DNA of 64,000 bases. Source: Symbiodinium natans. Taxonomy: Eukaryota; Sar; Dinophyceae; Suessiales; Symbiodiniaceae. This document shows positions 24,230 through 36,451 of this stretch, one piece after another; position 1 is the first letter of the stretch, and each line of letters begins with the position of its first letter. The notes beneath the pieces are model-generated. The model saw only the letters and a list, made by a program, of their open reading frames with translations, had not been told where the DNA came from and did no database searches. The DNA lies in NCBI GenBank assembly GCA_905221605.1, contig CAJNDS010002574.1, positions 291,618-355,617 of the forward strand, given 5' to 3'. The position numbers and the translations under genes were made by a program.

Positions 24230-24559
24230 GCCATGACTTTCGAGTACGCATCCCGTCGAAATAAGGACACCAGGTTCCAACACCCTAAAAGCCGTCTTGC
24301 AGAAGCTCACGGCAAGGCGACGCCTCTGCAAGTGCACGGCACTAGGAGCCCGCGCATACGGAGCGCAACACCAAGCCGTTCACCGAGAAATGCGCGAGTG
24401 AGAGGCAAGATCGAGGACCGATCCATGCGAAAGCCCGATGCTGAACAAGTACTCAACTCACTGGACGTGTGGAGAAGCCTTGTTTTTGTGGGCGGGGGTG
24501 AGTGGGTGGGTGGGTCGCAATTAATTGTCGCAATTAAGTGAGTACATAAATAAAAGAGA

Positions 24560-24615
24560 CAGATATACATATATATATATATATATGTATACATGTATAT
24601 ATATATCTGTATATG
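24560..24615. repeat. (TA)n / TATG microsatellite
   Basis: AT dinucleotide run with TGTATAC interruptions. Confidence 0.85.
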
Positions 24616-24949
24616 TACGTGCGTGTAAATTTCTTTTTGCTCTTACAATGATCTGTGCTCTCCGTCCAAACTGACTCGTTATTGAACGCCCAGTCGACAA
24701 CCAACCGCAGGCTACCTACATGACCAGTAGTTGACAATGCGGACATGTGTGGGCTCGGACAAGAGCTCTTAGGCGTTTTCGGGTTTGGGGTCCAAGCCCA
24801 ATCTCTAGAAGTCCGAAGCCTGAAAACCCTAATCCTTTGTGAGGTGCGGCCTGATAAGTGGCAATCCGGCGCGTCTCGTGATCAAGGGTGCGACGGCGAT
24901 CAAAAAAGGAGAAGAGGCATAAGCTTTCGCTGTTTTTTGGTTTGTGCAG

Positions 24950-25785
24950 GGCGCCCTCAATCCTGAAGTTCGCATCTCCGTTTCTTAGAACGGCAGTTTC
25001 AGACTATTTGAAAGTGTCAGTCGTTCCCCGCGGTGTGAACTGTGGGCAGGTCATCTACAACGGCAGGGAAGTTGGCCAAGTCGTTGGCCATGAGGGCCCG
25101 AAGTATCAGGCGCTCCCGTCGAACCCTTTTTTCAAGCACCTCAAGCCTGGAAAGCTACAAAGGCTGCACGCCGAGCTGATACGTGCCATCTCTGGAAGCC
25201 GAGCATAACAGCCCGAGACTGCCCGGGCCAAGAAAAGGAACCTGTAGACGCGTAGAAAAAGATAAAACGCCCTCGGATTAAGATGGGACTCCCGAGACTA
25301 GACACGGGAACCCGGCAGAACAAAACTCAAAGCCTTTTGCGAGACCTAAGTAGAAGCGAAGACAAGACTTTGATATGCGACCGGCACAACTTGCAGATAA
25401 AGCTGGTGGACAGTGGCAAGCAGCTGACCGTGCAGCCAGATCTCCTAGACTCCCAGCTCGAGGCTTTGTTTTTAGGCTTTGGGCATGAAAAGGGTTGAGT
25501 GGGTCTCACTCGTCACTCTGTAACCCTATAAGCCCTAAACTCCCAGACCTCCCTAAGCCCCAAAGCTTGGGATGTTCCCCCCTCATACCAACAGTCCTTC
25601 AAAAGGGCATGATAGTAGGGGGTACTAGAATCCCTGTAAAAAGGACTGTTCGTTTAAGGCGTAAACCCTCCCTGAGCCCCAAAGCCATCAGCTCTAAGGA
25701 GTGGCTGCCCCAAGCCACCAGCTTCGTCCGGCGGTGCGGCCCCGATAAGAAGTACGTCCCCGCCGACGTGGAGATCCGAGCCTGA
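24950..25785 (+). CDS. Candidate 3' exons of an unidentified gene
   Basis: Three open stretches in order: after TTTGTGCAG at about 24950, VSVVPRGVNCGQVIYNGREV and onward to 25205; RHNLQIKLVDSGKQLTVQPD near 25380-25490; and a last one ending VRRCGPDKKYVPADVEIRA before TGA at about 25783. They read like parts of one soluble protein, but no family is recognised and joins are not proven. Confidence 0.25.
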
Positions 25786-25800
25786 GCTCGAAGTGCTCAG

Positions 25801-25888
25801 TTTGGGGTTTAGGGTTTAGGGTTTGGGGTTTAGGGTTTGGGGTTTAAGGTTTGGGGTTTAGGGTTTAGGGTTTTGGGGTTTAGGGGGT
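25801..25888. repeat. Interstitial telomere-like repeats (TTTAGGG variants)
   Basis: About twelve units of TTTAGGG and TTTGGGG in tandem on the + strand. It lies right after the candidate stop codon at 25783. Confidence 0.85.
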
Positions 25889-26879
25889 GGTGTCTTGTTC
25901 TGTTCTGAATCACGGTTCAACGGGTTTGGCATGGAGTGTAAGGCCTCAGGGGCAAGCCATATAGACATCCGTTGAAATGGGATTCTGTCGATACTTCAAG
26001 AGGATCCACCCTCCCCCCCCCCCACAACAAGGGACCCGAATTTAGAACAGCCCGCAAATCGAGCGCTAGAGAAGTGAAAGTACACTATGTCACACCCACG
26101 CTTTGTTCTGGCATGAGATTCTTCTACTGCAGGCTGCTTAGAGAACACTTGCGCTCCGCACTGTGGCTTCTTGCTGTTGTGTTGTAGTCGCAGTTCGAAA
26201 GCGCTGCTATCCGATGTACGGAGACCCCCTTGTGGTTCACTGGTCTATGTTGCTGCGCTGCTGGAGATCCCGAGGTTGCTTGCTGGTACTGCCTTCTGAC
26301 GCTCCTGATTCTGTCTCCTCGGCTGCGGCAGGTCTTTAAGGGTGGTTAGAAACCCGTAGCCCTAAGCCCTCCAAGGCTTCAAGCTTGGCGATGAGGTTGT
26401 TTCAAGCCACTCTGCCCTTCCAGACGAGCCCCAAAGGCTGTTGGCGGCCCGCACCTGTCTTACAAGCCATCGCATGGTAGAGCCCGCCCCAGTGGTCTCT
26501 TGAAGTTGGCTCCTCAACCCTATAAAGCTCCAATTTTTCTACATGTAAAAGGGTTTAAGGGTTGAGGGTTTAAGGTTTTAGGGTGGAAGCCCTAAACCGC
26601 AACCCTCCTGGTTTCCGAGGTGGCGGGCGACTTTAGCTCGGCTGGCTTCGCAACCGAGCAGCAGGCGGCGAAGATGGCGTCGAAGGCCAAGGGGCAAGCG
26701 AAGCCACCTGCTGCTCCCGCGCCGCAAAAGGTGTGTCAGTAAAGGGGACCGGGCGGAGTGCGCATGATGACCAACCACTCATGCTATGAGGGGTGTTGGG
26801 CCCTGGCGCCAGTTTAGGGCGAGCTCAAGCGCTTGGAAGCCCTGAGCACGGCAATCCTGAAAAACAAAGAGGGACGCTA

Positions 26880-28290
26880 ACCCTCAGGCTTCACTCCTGG
26901 AGCAAAGCAGTTCCTCGCTTCTGGAGGCTTCAGCTGAGTTGTACGGATTTGACGGGGGGGGGGGGGGAGTTCTTAGGGGGTTAACTTTTTCAGCGAATCG
27001 GTTTTCGAGGGCCTTAGCCCAGCGGAGCCCGCTGTTGCGCTTTGCCGAAGACCCAAGACCCAAGACAGGCTGCAATTGAGAGGCCCATCAGTTGAACAGA
27101 TGACAGCGAGGAACATGTGGCAGGTGTTCTAGTTTAGAGTCACCCGAGAGACCCTTTCGTACTGCGAGCCCCCTTTTCGCACGGAGGGCGACAAAAGGGA
27201 TCCAAAGCCAGAGAGTTGTGGCATGCACTCCAGGCCTCGGCAGCTGGTGCAAGCCACACCGGGGAGGCCGGGCCGATGAGATCACTTCTCGTGTTTTCGC
27301 ACGCGGGGGCTGAAGCGCACCCCATTTTTTGGGGTTGTTCTTTATGAGCGGGTGGGTGGGCGGGGTGGGGCGGGGGCGGGGTGGGTGGGGGGTTGGGGTC
27401 GGGGGGTGGGGTGGGGTGGGGGTGGGATGGGGGGAGGGGGGGGGGAGGGGGCGGGGTTGGTTACGACCATGTTACTTTAACCATGCCCAAACACCTGGTA
27501 TTTTCAGCATTTGTGCCTCCTTTTTGTAAGATGACGCAAGAGGATGTTTGACGTTGCTGGAACAAGACGCGCTGTCACAAGCCTTTCGTGAACATGTCCA
27601 CAACACCGGAATGTTCAGCGTGTCTTTTTGCCTTGTATGAAGAACATGCTGCAGAAGAATGTTTGATGTTTCTTCAACCAGACGCGCTGGCGCAAGTGTT
27701 CATGCCTTTTGCAAGCTTGCCCAAAGCATTGCCACTCGCCGCATTTCTGCGTCTTTCTACAACATACTAAAACCTTCACCAACAGCCAGGTTAACCCCTC
27801 ATATTGTTATTTGCCCTCAGCCCTAAATACTACAAAGCACTAAACATCCCTCAGTTCGAAGGTAACACCCCCACCCCCCACCAACAAAAAGCAGAAGAAA
27901 CACCAAAAAGCAGCAGGGTGTGCAAAGCGCCGACCCTCAGGCTTCGCTGCAACGCAGCTCCTCGCTTCTGGAGGCTTCAGCGGAGTTATGGGGATTTGAT
28001 GGGGGGGGGGGGGGGGGGTGTGGGGGTTTCAGCGATTGAGGGGGGGGGGGGAGGGGGAGCAAGCTTCTCGGCTTCAGATGTTGTCCTTTGGCTGTCTAGG
28101 CCCATTTGTGCATCAACCAGCGGATCGCTTTCGTGTTCTTTATTTTTAGAACTCAGAGCAACACCGTTATCGGCAGAGTCAGACCAGAGATGTGGGATTC
28201 ACACCAGGCCTCAGCAGCTGGCGCAAGCCACTCTTGGGAGGCCCAGGCCTGTGGGTCGAGCCAGTCCTCAGACCTGTCCTGTGGAAGTCT
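26880..28290. repeat. Two diverged copies of a ~400-bp sequence, ~1.03 kb apart
   Basis: 26880-27290 and about 27930-28290 share, in the same order, CCTCAGGCTTC, a conserved block (CTCGCTTCTGGAGGCTTCAG), a long G run (15 and 18 G) and a later block CAGGCCTCGGCAGCTGG / CAGGCCTCAGCAGCTGG followed by GCAAGCCAC. A further internal pair, about 115 bases each, lies at 27480-27600 and 27600-27720 (ATGTTTGA...CCAGACGCGCTGG). No coding function is evident. Confidence 0.65.
27340..27466 (+). repeat. G-rich tract with many G3-G9 runs
   Basis: Over about 125 bases the + strand is almost only G with spaced T or C, giving well over a dozen G-runs. It is a strong candidate for G-quadruplex formation. An ORF reading through it is only an artefact of composition. 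Confidence 0.85.
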
Positions 28291-28734
28291 GGGGTTTGGG
28301 ATGAAAGCAGCTCTATTTGCGAGCGTGAAGCTACTTCACAGCGTTTATCTTGACAGGGTTGGTAGCGGGATGGTGCTTTGAGGCTTCGTGTTGAGGTCTT
28401 TCACCTTTGCATGCAGTGGATTGCAGTGGTTTCGTGAAGCCAGACTGTCGCCCGACTTGAAGCCTTGACGCAGGAGGCGGTTGATGCATCTCTGCAGCTG
28501 CAGCTGCAGCCATGGCCGGTGATGCTGTCTGAGGACGCAGGCGCAGGGGATCATGCAGAGCGGCGTGCGTCTGATCTGCGCCGCTTGAAACCACATGCAG
28601 AGGTATAGAGAAAGCTCAGGGGGACTGGGGGACCGGGGAAGCCCTAGAGACACTGGAGTGGGGAGCTCTCTCAGCTTTGAGGGGCTGGGTTGGATGCCCG
28701 GCAAAGTTATGGGATGGCGGTGGGCAGCATACTG

Positions 28735-28863
28735 GAGAGAGGGAGGGAGGGAGGGAAGGAGGGAGGGAGAGAGAGAGAGAGAGACAGAGATAGAGCTAGA
28801 GGAGGAAGAAGAAGCAGAAGCAAACGAGTATGGAGAGAAGTTTTCAGTGACAGAATGTAAGAA

Positions 28864-28896
<33 letters not shown>

Positions 28897-29345
28897 GGTG
28901 AATCCGTCGCACTCTGTAGCGCACGCCTGCGGGCGGTCCTCCTTAATGGGGGAGGGCTGGGTGCGCAGAAAGAAAGAAAGAGAGAGTTGCCCCCTTGCCC
29001 CCCAAGAAAGACACAAAGAAAAAGAGAGAGAGAGAGAGAGGGTCCCTCAAGCCCTGTAGAAGAAGAAGAAGAGAGACAGAGGGAGAAAAAGAAAGAGAGA
29101 GAGAGAGAGAGAGAGCCACTGGGGGGGGGGAAACCCCTGACGTCAGGCCCCAAGAAAGAAGGAAGGAAGGGAGAGCGAGAGAGAGAGAGATCAACGAGCC
29201 AAACCTTCTCACGGGGACCTGAATCAAAGGACCCAAGCCCGGACTACTGAGCCGCTTGGCCGCCGCGGCCGGGTCCCTTCAAGGGCACTAAAGCGTGCGG
29301 AAGAAGAAGAAGGAGAAGAAGAAGAAGAAGAGTAAGAGGAAAAGT
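28735..29345. repeat. Purine-rich microsatellite cluster (GA, GAAA, GAA)
   Basis: Repeated (GA)n, (GAAA)n and (GAAGAA)n runs on the + strand, broken by short normal sequence. ORFs on both strands here are low-complexity artefacts. Confidence 0.85.
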
Positions 29346-30489
29346 ACAAGAGTAAGCTCAGCAGGCCATGTCATTCTTTGCGTATTCAGCGGATGAAAGC
29401 CCTGGGCAGAATACGTCCTCCATGTGGACAGCTGCTGGATCAGTGCCATCAACTGTAGCGACGGCACCGTTGCGAAGGACTCTGGCCTTTGAGGCTTTCC
29501 GGCTTTCTTCCTAGCCAGGAGTAGAAGAGCAAAAAGGGGTCCAGAATGCTCCAGTGGGAGACAGGCGCAAGACGGAACCAATTCACGTGCAGGACACTGT
29601 CCGTGCTTTGCAGAGAACACCTGTGGCGCTGGATGAGATGCGGTTGCCTCGGCATGCCTCGGAGTATGTGATTTCTGAATTCTGAACAGCTGGAAAGCAG
29701 CAACCAAACTCAACAAACACACCAGAACACACCGCATCGATGAGAAGCTTCGGGACATCACCCTCGGCACATCACCTTGAGCCGAGGCCTCCACCTGTTG
29801 AGGATGCGATCCAGCTCAGCTGGGGCCTTGCAGGCCTCGATTTTTTGTCGATTTTCGGTGAGGCCTCGCCGGAGAGCAGAGACCTCTGAGCCAGGCTGCG
29901 TCGCGCTGGCGTTGGTTCTTCTTCTCATGCTGCTGGGCTGGCTGGCGCCTCAGAGAGGTTCAGGGGCACAGGCGGAATCTATTGGGACGCTTTTGTGACG
30001 GCAAAAGGCTGGCATGTGTGACAAGCGGCGGCGATGCTCAGAACCTTGCCAGGTCGAGCCAAAGACCCCGGGAAACTGGCAAGCGCGGGACGGCCAAGTG
30101 ACGTGGAGGCCCATGCCTTGCCCCAAGTGACCCCATGACCTGCAGCTGCTTTGCGAGCTGCAGCTCCTGTTTCTTGTTGTTAATACCCTCAGACTCTGTA
30201 GAGCTTGCGCAATCATATCTGCTACGGATGATGCAGTCCCGCTTTCTCCTGCTTCGCTGCCGCGCTACATGTTTCACTTCGGATCGCTAGGAAGCATAAT
30301 GCTGCTGAAAGGTTGCAGCGTGTGGGCAGTTGGGCTGGTTGACCCAGGCAGAGGACTTCCCGAGCAGAACATCACAGATGTTTTGGTAAACTCGTGTCAG
30401 CACCTTCCCTCGTAAGTGGGGTTAGATTTGGTCACTATAAGACACTTTACGAGACTGGCCCTAAAACCTTGATATGCCTGAAACGCCTG

Positions 30490-31317
30490 AAGTCACTGCG
30501 AAGTGACAGGCTGGTTGGGGACTGCGCGCAAGGGCGCCTGACCTTCCCACGATGCTGAAATCTCGCAGGCCATGCTGGCGAAATGCCTCCCACGAATGTG
30601 TTTCACGGAGCCAAAAAAAGCCACCGACAGTACATAGCCTCGTGCCGTGGCGCCAAAATGGAGGTGAGGGGCGTAGCTGCCTCTTGATGGGCCATGCATT
30701 TTTCAAATAAGTGCATTGAATGCCGGTTTGGCTTCGCGCCGAGCTTTCAGCGTTTTGGTTTGTTGAACGAGTTTTTGGAGGGAGCTTCATCCGTGTGGGA
30801 CGCAGGTCAGATTGCGAGGCGCGTCCTTGCGTTGGGTTTTCTGTACATGGTACATTCGCTTCAACTCGAAAACCCCAAGCGGTGGCAGAGATCGTGTTGG
30901 AAGTAGGAAGAACCAGGTGCCCACCAAAGCTTCGAGAGGGTGTCAACTACTTGGTTCAAATCCACAAAGCCGCGGCGCGCCGAGGATGGTGCTTGTGCAC
31001 CCGGGCAATGCCATACCACGCGAGAGCGCGTCATGTGCACAGCAACCCTATTTTTTTTTTGTATGCATGCCATTCCCGTCCAGTCCGGCTCAATTCAGTG
31101 CTGGTGACGGTAGTTCAGTAGTAATTCGCTAGCAATAGCAGCACTTAGCTGATAGTCGCTCGACTTCAATCAGCTCTGGGATTCATAGCCCACCGCGTCG
31201 CAGAGATTCTGCTGTCTGAAGCAGTTCGGTGATTCAGCTTGACGGCGATCTCTCCAAACAACAGAACTTTTGCTGCTCGCCGCACAGCACAAGGTACTTT
31301 TTTCCCTTTCCGTCGAG
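30490..31317 (+). other. DnaJ upstream region, related to 42240-43298
   Basis: Noncoding 5' flank of the DnaJ gene. Blocks recur near 42240-43298 in the same order: GGGCGCAAGGGCGCCTGACC (30525), GTGTGGGACGCAGGTCAG (30795) and the promoter-proximal segment 31071-31317. Identity is roughly 80 percent in the last block. Probable promoter and 5'UTR sequence, but no promoter element was identified. Confidence 0.6.
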
Positions 31318-33340
31318 ATGTTCTTCGGCGGGTTTCCCGGAGGCTGTGCCGAGAGAGATAGAGAGAGGCCCCATGAAAGAAAGAACGAAAGAAAGCAAGA
31401 AAGAAAGAGAAAAGAGAAAGCTGCCCTTGCGGCAAGGAAAGGAGGGAAGGGAGGGAGGGAAGTGATAACTGTGCAGTGCCAAGATGTGGCATTCGGCTTT
31501 TGCACGTGGATGTCTTGATAGAGGCGCTGTGCAAATTTTCGCAAAGCCCAGTTGTGCACAGTTTAATCGTGCACCCCGGGCCAGCTGTTGGAAAGAGCAA
31601 GCACACTGCCCCTCTGCACTGCGTAGCTCCGCGCGCGAATTTTCGCAAAAGCGTGCGCGCAATTGGTCGCTCGAAGCCTGGTTTGCAGACCGCCCCGCTT
31701 GAGGCGACTTCCCCGGCATGGGGGGCAAGGGCGGAGGCGCCTCCGGAGAGTCATTGCCGAAGCATTGTGATGAGCCCCTCCGAGCCTGCGTTGGGCGTCC
31801 AGATCTGATCCGTGCCGAGCTGCCCTGGGCCCAGCCAGGCCGGTCCAAGAACGCGGACACGACCAAGTTCTACAAACTCCTCGAGGTAGACAAGCCGCCC
31901 GGCCAAGATTCGGTGCAAAGTTTTGTGACCTTCAATTCTGGTTTGGTGTATGTGGTGAACTCAAGCACCCGCACGCAGAGACACACGCTGTCAAAGAGCT
32001 CAGTGTGTTCAGCTATGTTTCTTCTGTGCACAAGTGGAGCGGTTTCAGCATAGCAGCTTTTAAGTGCTTGGCGCTCGCTGTCTTTGACCTGAGCTGTCAC
32101 AAGGGGAGCTGAATGGCATACTGCATGCATGCAGGCAGAACCTGTAGCCTATAGCCCTCTTCCAAGGAACGCCTCAGAATCTGACATCAAGAAGGTGCGA
32201 GCACGTCACACGCGACTTGCACATAGACACAGGATCCTGGTCTGTTCTGTCGCACAAAGACACGGAGGGTCGTGGTCAGTTCCGTCGCCACGTGCCTGCT
32301 TCGAAGCCTTTCGAAGGCGTACAGGAAGCTGGCCGTGAAGCACCACCCCGACAAGGCGATCAGCTTAGTCGAAGATTTGTTGGGGCGCCGGAAGCATTTT
32401 CGAGCTTGCCAGGGCGGTGACCAGGAGAAGTTCAAGGAGATCACCCGAGCATACGAGGCGAGGGGCTGCGTTGCTGGATACGCGCCTGAATGACTTCTCC
32501 TAGTTGTGCCGACAGCTGTGCTGACAGACACACGTGACATACGCCGTGGCCCGAGGTGTTGAGCGACTCCGACAAGCGAGCCAAGTACGACCGGTTCGGT
32601 TCGGTGCTGAGATCATGGACATGACTCATGTACTTGTTTGTAGTCCGAGTCTTGCTGGAAGGTCGTTTCAGCCGCCTGAAGCCATCGACGACTAAGATCC
32701 TCAAACCCACTCCCCCTCCCCCCAACTCCCTCCCGCGCCGTTTCCCGTGAGCGTGAGTTTTGAGTTTCCAAGGTGAGGAGGGCCTGGAGAACGATGGGCC
32801 GGGCGATGCAGGGGACATCTTCGAGGCCTTCTTCGGGGGAGGCCAGCCTTTGCACTTTTTGGGAAGATGTTCCGCTCTGCACTGCTCCGCTGCAACGTAG
32901 GCGGCCGCCGGGGTGGTGGTGGCGCCCGCAAGCGACAGAAGACCAAGGTGGCCTGCTTTGGCTGTGATGCTGTGTGACAAAGGCATGCGTCTGCGGCCTA
33001 ATTTCAGTGGCGCCCACGGAAGTCAGGACGTTGTGCAGAACCTCAAGGTCACCCTAGAGCAGCGTCCCGCCTGCAAGCCTAGCCCTAGCCTCCAGGATCA
33101 CTACTTAAGTCTCTCTCTCTCTCTCTCTCTCTCCCTCTCTCTCGCTCTTTCTCTCCCTCGCTCTCTTGTATGTATGTATGTATGTATGTATGTATGTATG
33201 TATGTATGTATGTATGTATGTATGTATGTATGTATGTATGTATGTATGTATGTATGTGTGTGTATGTATGTATGTATGTATGCATGTATGTATGTATTTA
33301 TGTATGTATGTGTGTGTATGTGTGTGTATGTACACATATA

Positions 33341-33423
<83 letters not shown>

Positions 33424-36163
33424 TATATGTACATGTATATGCATCAGAGATTTTTTTTTTCCTCTCTCCCTCTCTGCCTCCTCCATCTCTTTTTCTCTCT
33501 CTCTCTTTCTGTCTCTTTCTGTCTCTTTGTCTCTCTTTGTCTCTCTTTGTCTCTCTTTGTCTCTCTTTCTCTCTCTTTCTCTCTCTTTCTCTCTTTCTGT
33601 CTCTTTCTCTCTCTTTCTCGCTCTCTTTCTCTCTCTTTCTCTCTTTCTCTCTCGCTTGCTCTATCTCTCTCTCTCTCTCTCTGTCTCCTATCTCTCTTTC
33701 CTCTCTTGCGTGGCAAGAGCCCACGCAAGGATGTACTCTGGGTCCACGAAGAAGATGGCTATCACCCGCCAGGTGGGGAGTGCGCGGTCTCACAGAAATT
33801 GGTTGGCACAGGGAGCGTTAAGCACCACACAAAGTCATGGCTATGTGTTCCTCTGCACACGTTCAACGCCTCGCCGCAAGACTTCCAGCGCGTTTTGGAA
33901 GGTCATCGACAAGAAGAAGGGCGTCCAGGAGTGTCGGGAATGCGACGGCCGCGGCGTGAAGGTCGAGGTCGTGCGCATGGGGCCGCTGGACTGGCAAACG
34001 CTTTGTCTTCAGGCTTTTCAGGCTCTTCAGGCGGCTTTTCAGGCCCGGCGCATCCACAGCTGGGTCGCACGCTGAGGCCCATGATTCAGCAGATGTGGCT
34101 CGGCAGCGACTGTTCTTTGAGCAGTCCGTGGCAGATTCACACATTAATTCCCAGGATCAAAGTTCGCATTGGGTGGCCTTGCGCCATGAACACTGCACGA
34201 AGTGTAAGTGTAAGTGTAGTATGATCCGGCAACACCTGACTCGACCTTGCGCACACTCCACCACCTGACCACAGTCTCCGGTTAATCCGAAGAACCCGCA
34301 GGCAGTCGCAGTGCCACTCCTGCGGCGGTCAGGGAAAAAGCTTCCAAACCAAGCAGGACAGGGAGGCAGGCTCCCCCGCTTCCTTCGTGATCCGGGGGCT
34401 GGTCTAAGGGCTAGACTCTTGCATCAATTGCCATGCGCTTATTAAGTTAGGTTTAGGGTCAGGAGTTTTGGGGTCTTGGGGATCAGGATGTTGCTTAGAG
34501 CTGAGAAGCTTCAGGGGACCACCGCCGTTGGCCTTACGGCTGGACGGCACAGTACAGCACACTACAGCCAGAACGTCGAGAAACGCTTTCGCTTGGAAAC
34601 TTCCGTCTGGCAGGTCCTCGAGGTGCATGTGCAGAAGGGTGCACCGGATGGCCACAAGGCACGATGGCAGAGAGTCCAGGTTTTCAGAGGGCAAGGAGTG
34701 GTCGCGTTGTGTGAATGTGTGAACGTGTCTCTGTGTGTGTGGCGCATGCTTGCGAGTGATGTTGAACGTACTTCTAACTTCATCTAGTGGTGCATCCCGT
34801 GGAGCCGACAATCAATTTGAGGAGCAGGGACTGCTGGCAGCAACTTGTTGTGGGGCCTTGGCCTTTTCAACGTGTCGTGGTCATCAAAACCCAGGTGTGG
34901 CACCTCATGGAATCCCCTTGTCTTGGAAACTCTCTATCATCAGAGCTCATGTGTGCTGGCTTGTGATCGTGAACCGTTGGCTGTTCCAAGTTGGGTAGTA
35001 ATGGGTTCTTTACTACCTGTCTTGCCATGAGAAAAAGATTCTGAGAATCCAGCCTTTACTTTGGCACAGAACATGTAGAGAGCAGAGGGATGGTGCAGCA
35101 ATAGCCAACACACGTTCAGCTTCGCTAGTGTGGAGCAGACACCTTCGATGCGCAGCTTTTGCTCCTCTAGCAGTGGAAGCAATCGACACTTCATTCGTCC
35201 ATTCCGTACCTCGATGAGGTTTTCCCCTCCCATCACTTGAATGCTGCATGCTATTGGTGTGTGTGCGGGCGCAAACAGCATGTCTGACCCAAGTGGATCG
35301 CGGGAGCAGGTCACGTTCAGGGAAATGGCTGACGAGCACCCGGATGCGGATGCTGGTGACGTGGTCTTCGTGCTGAAGCAGCAGGCGTGCAGGGTGCCAT
35401 CCGAGATCAGCCCCCCAGCGTTCCGGTCAGTACCATGGCAAATCCCCATGCCAGGAACATGCCGACTTCAAGAGGAAAGGCGCCGATCTCTACGTGGAGC
35501 GCAAGATTTCCTTGGTCGAGGTGCTGTGCTGTAGCGGCATGTTGCAGCCAAGCTGTCGTGCGGGCGTGAGTGGCATCGGCAGTTCTAAACGAGTGCAGCC
35601 CCGCAGGCCCTGTGCGGCTTCCAGATGGAGCTCACGCACCTGGACGGCCGCAAGCTGCTCATCAAGACGCAGCCAGGCCGACCAAGCCGACGTGCGAGTT
35701 CTTCGCAAGCCCCCTTTTCGTGCCCAAGTCTCAGGCCATCTGCAAAAAAGTTGACGCAGGTGAGATCGTGAAGCCCATGTCCCAGGGCTTCGACCCTCTT
35801 GCCAAAGAGGCCGGCCAGCGGCAGTGTCCGTATGTCTCCAGATGGTCGGTTCTCTGAATTGGGGGGTCCCTTCTTGGGGTCCATGTTATCACGGAGTCCC
35901 TTTCATGTTGGGTAATTACACTGGAACAAGGCACCAACATCTCGAGAACTGACCAGACGTGAGGATAACAAGACCGAGTGGGAAGTCATCGAGGATGCAG
36001 ACTGCCCTTCCGTGGAGAATGTGGCGCAGGCTCGAGCTCATGTGGTCCGCAGAGTCGCCGATGGGACCCGTCTTCCCGTCTCCAGGCAGACACCACAGAC
36101 ATCGACACGCTGAAGAAGGCGTGCGAGACGCAGCTCAAGCGCCTGGTGGCCCAGTGTTCCTGA
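31318..36163 (+). CDS. Type I DnaJ (Hsp40) co-chaperone, ~21 exons
   Basis: Cytosolic J-protein partner of Hsp70. It starts MFFGGFPG (31318-31342), then 31704-31736 and 31839-31896 (TKFYKLLEVDK). The J domain continues in 32167-32194, 32317-32355 (KLAVKHHPDK, with HPD), 32413-32457 and 32556-32598 (SDKRAKYDRFG). The Gly/Phe region is 32773-32841 (DIFEAFFGGG) and 32901-32947. The C-terminal client domain with zinc centre comprises 33027-33061 (LKVTLE), 33730-33772, 33902-33981 (ECRECDGRG), 34077 onward (PMIQQM), about 34305-34360 (CHSCGGQGK), 34614-34658 (VLEVHVQKGAPDGHK), 35310-35384, 35455-35520, 35607-35676 (LTHLDGRKLL), 35760-35809, 35964-36029 and 36086-36163. Phase is kept across every resolved junction. 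Of 18 donors 13 are GC and 5 GT. The exons for two of the four zinc CxxC motifs were not pinned down. The C terminus (LVAQCS) lacks a CaaX farnesylation box, unlike many animal and plant relatives. Confidence 0.93.
31345..31465. repeat. Purine microsatellite in DnaJ intron 1
   Basis: GAGA, GAAA and GGGAAGGA runs directly after the first exon. The degenerate copy at 43305-44925 has the same position relative to the ATG but is more than ten times longer. Confidence 0.8.
33106..33712. repeat. CT, TATG and TATATG arrays filling a DnaJ intron
   Basis: The intron 33062-33729 (GC donor, AG-G acceptor) is almost all simple repeat: (CT)n at 33106-33165, (TATG)n at 33166-33327, (TATATG)n at 33340-33440, then (CTTTCT)n-type sequence to 33712. 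Long ORFs predicted on both strands here are artefacts. Confidence 0.9.
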
Positions 36164-36451
36164 AAAGGGCAGAAGGGAGCAGGTGCCAGGGGGCTTCGGG
36201 GTCGGGGCAGGGCCAATATTATGGCTTGCAGCAAGATGCACCGGCTAGTCGGGACAGCAGCAGCGCCGCAGCGAGTCGCACCCCAGGAAAGGGCATCGAT
36301 GTGGGATGCTTTGTCGTAGACGGCCAGCGACCACGCCTCAGGGGGACGCGACAGGCTTGCCGTGCGCAGTAATAACTTTAACCACTGTCGTCGAAGCCTG
36401 CCTTTGCAGCTTCATCGTCCCCCGAAGCACACTTCGAGGAGACATCTAGCT

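Noticed and set aside
26625-26745. Short Ala/Lys-rich start exon (MASKAKGQAKPPAAPAPQK)
   Set aside because: Plausible first exon followed by GT, but no continuation was found.
29288-29794. 168-residue minus-strand ORF with a hydrophobic N-terminal segment
   Set aside because: Its C-terminus is a translated GAA microsatellite and no family or splice support was found, though a small signal-anchor protein cannot be excluded.
30945-30960. tRNA-like B-box (GGTTCAAATCC)
   Set aside because: No A-box or cloverleaf could be built around it.
31718-31720. ATG at 31718 as DnaJ start with a long N-terminal extension
   Set aside because: Exon 1 at 31318 (MFFGGFPG) joins in frame by a GC-AG intron and gives the usual DnaJ N-terminus; the extension is intron sequence.
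33101-34224. Several 230-300 residue ORFs over the TATG, TATATG and CT arrays
   Set aside because: Microsatellite translation (Tyr-Val-Cys-Met or Leu-Ser runs); the segment is a DnaJ intron with good splice sites.
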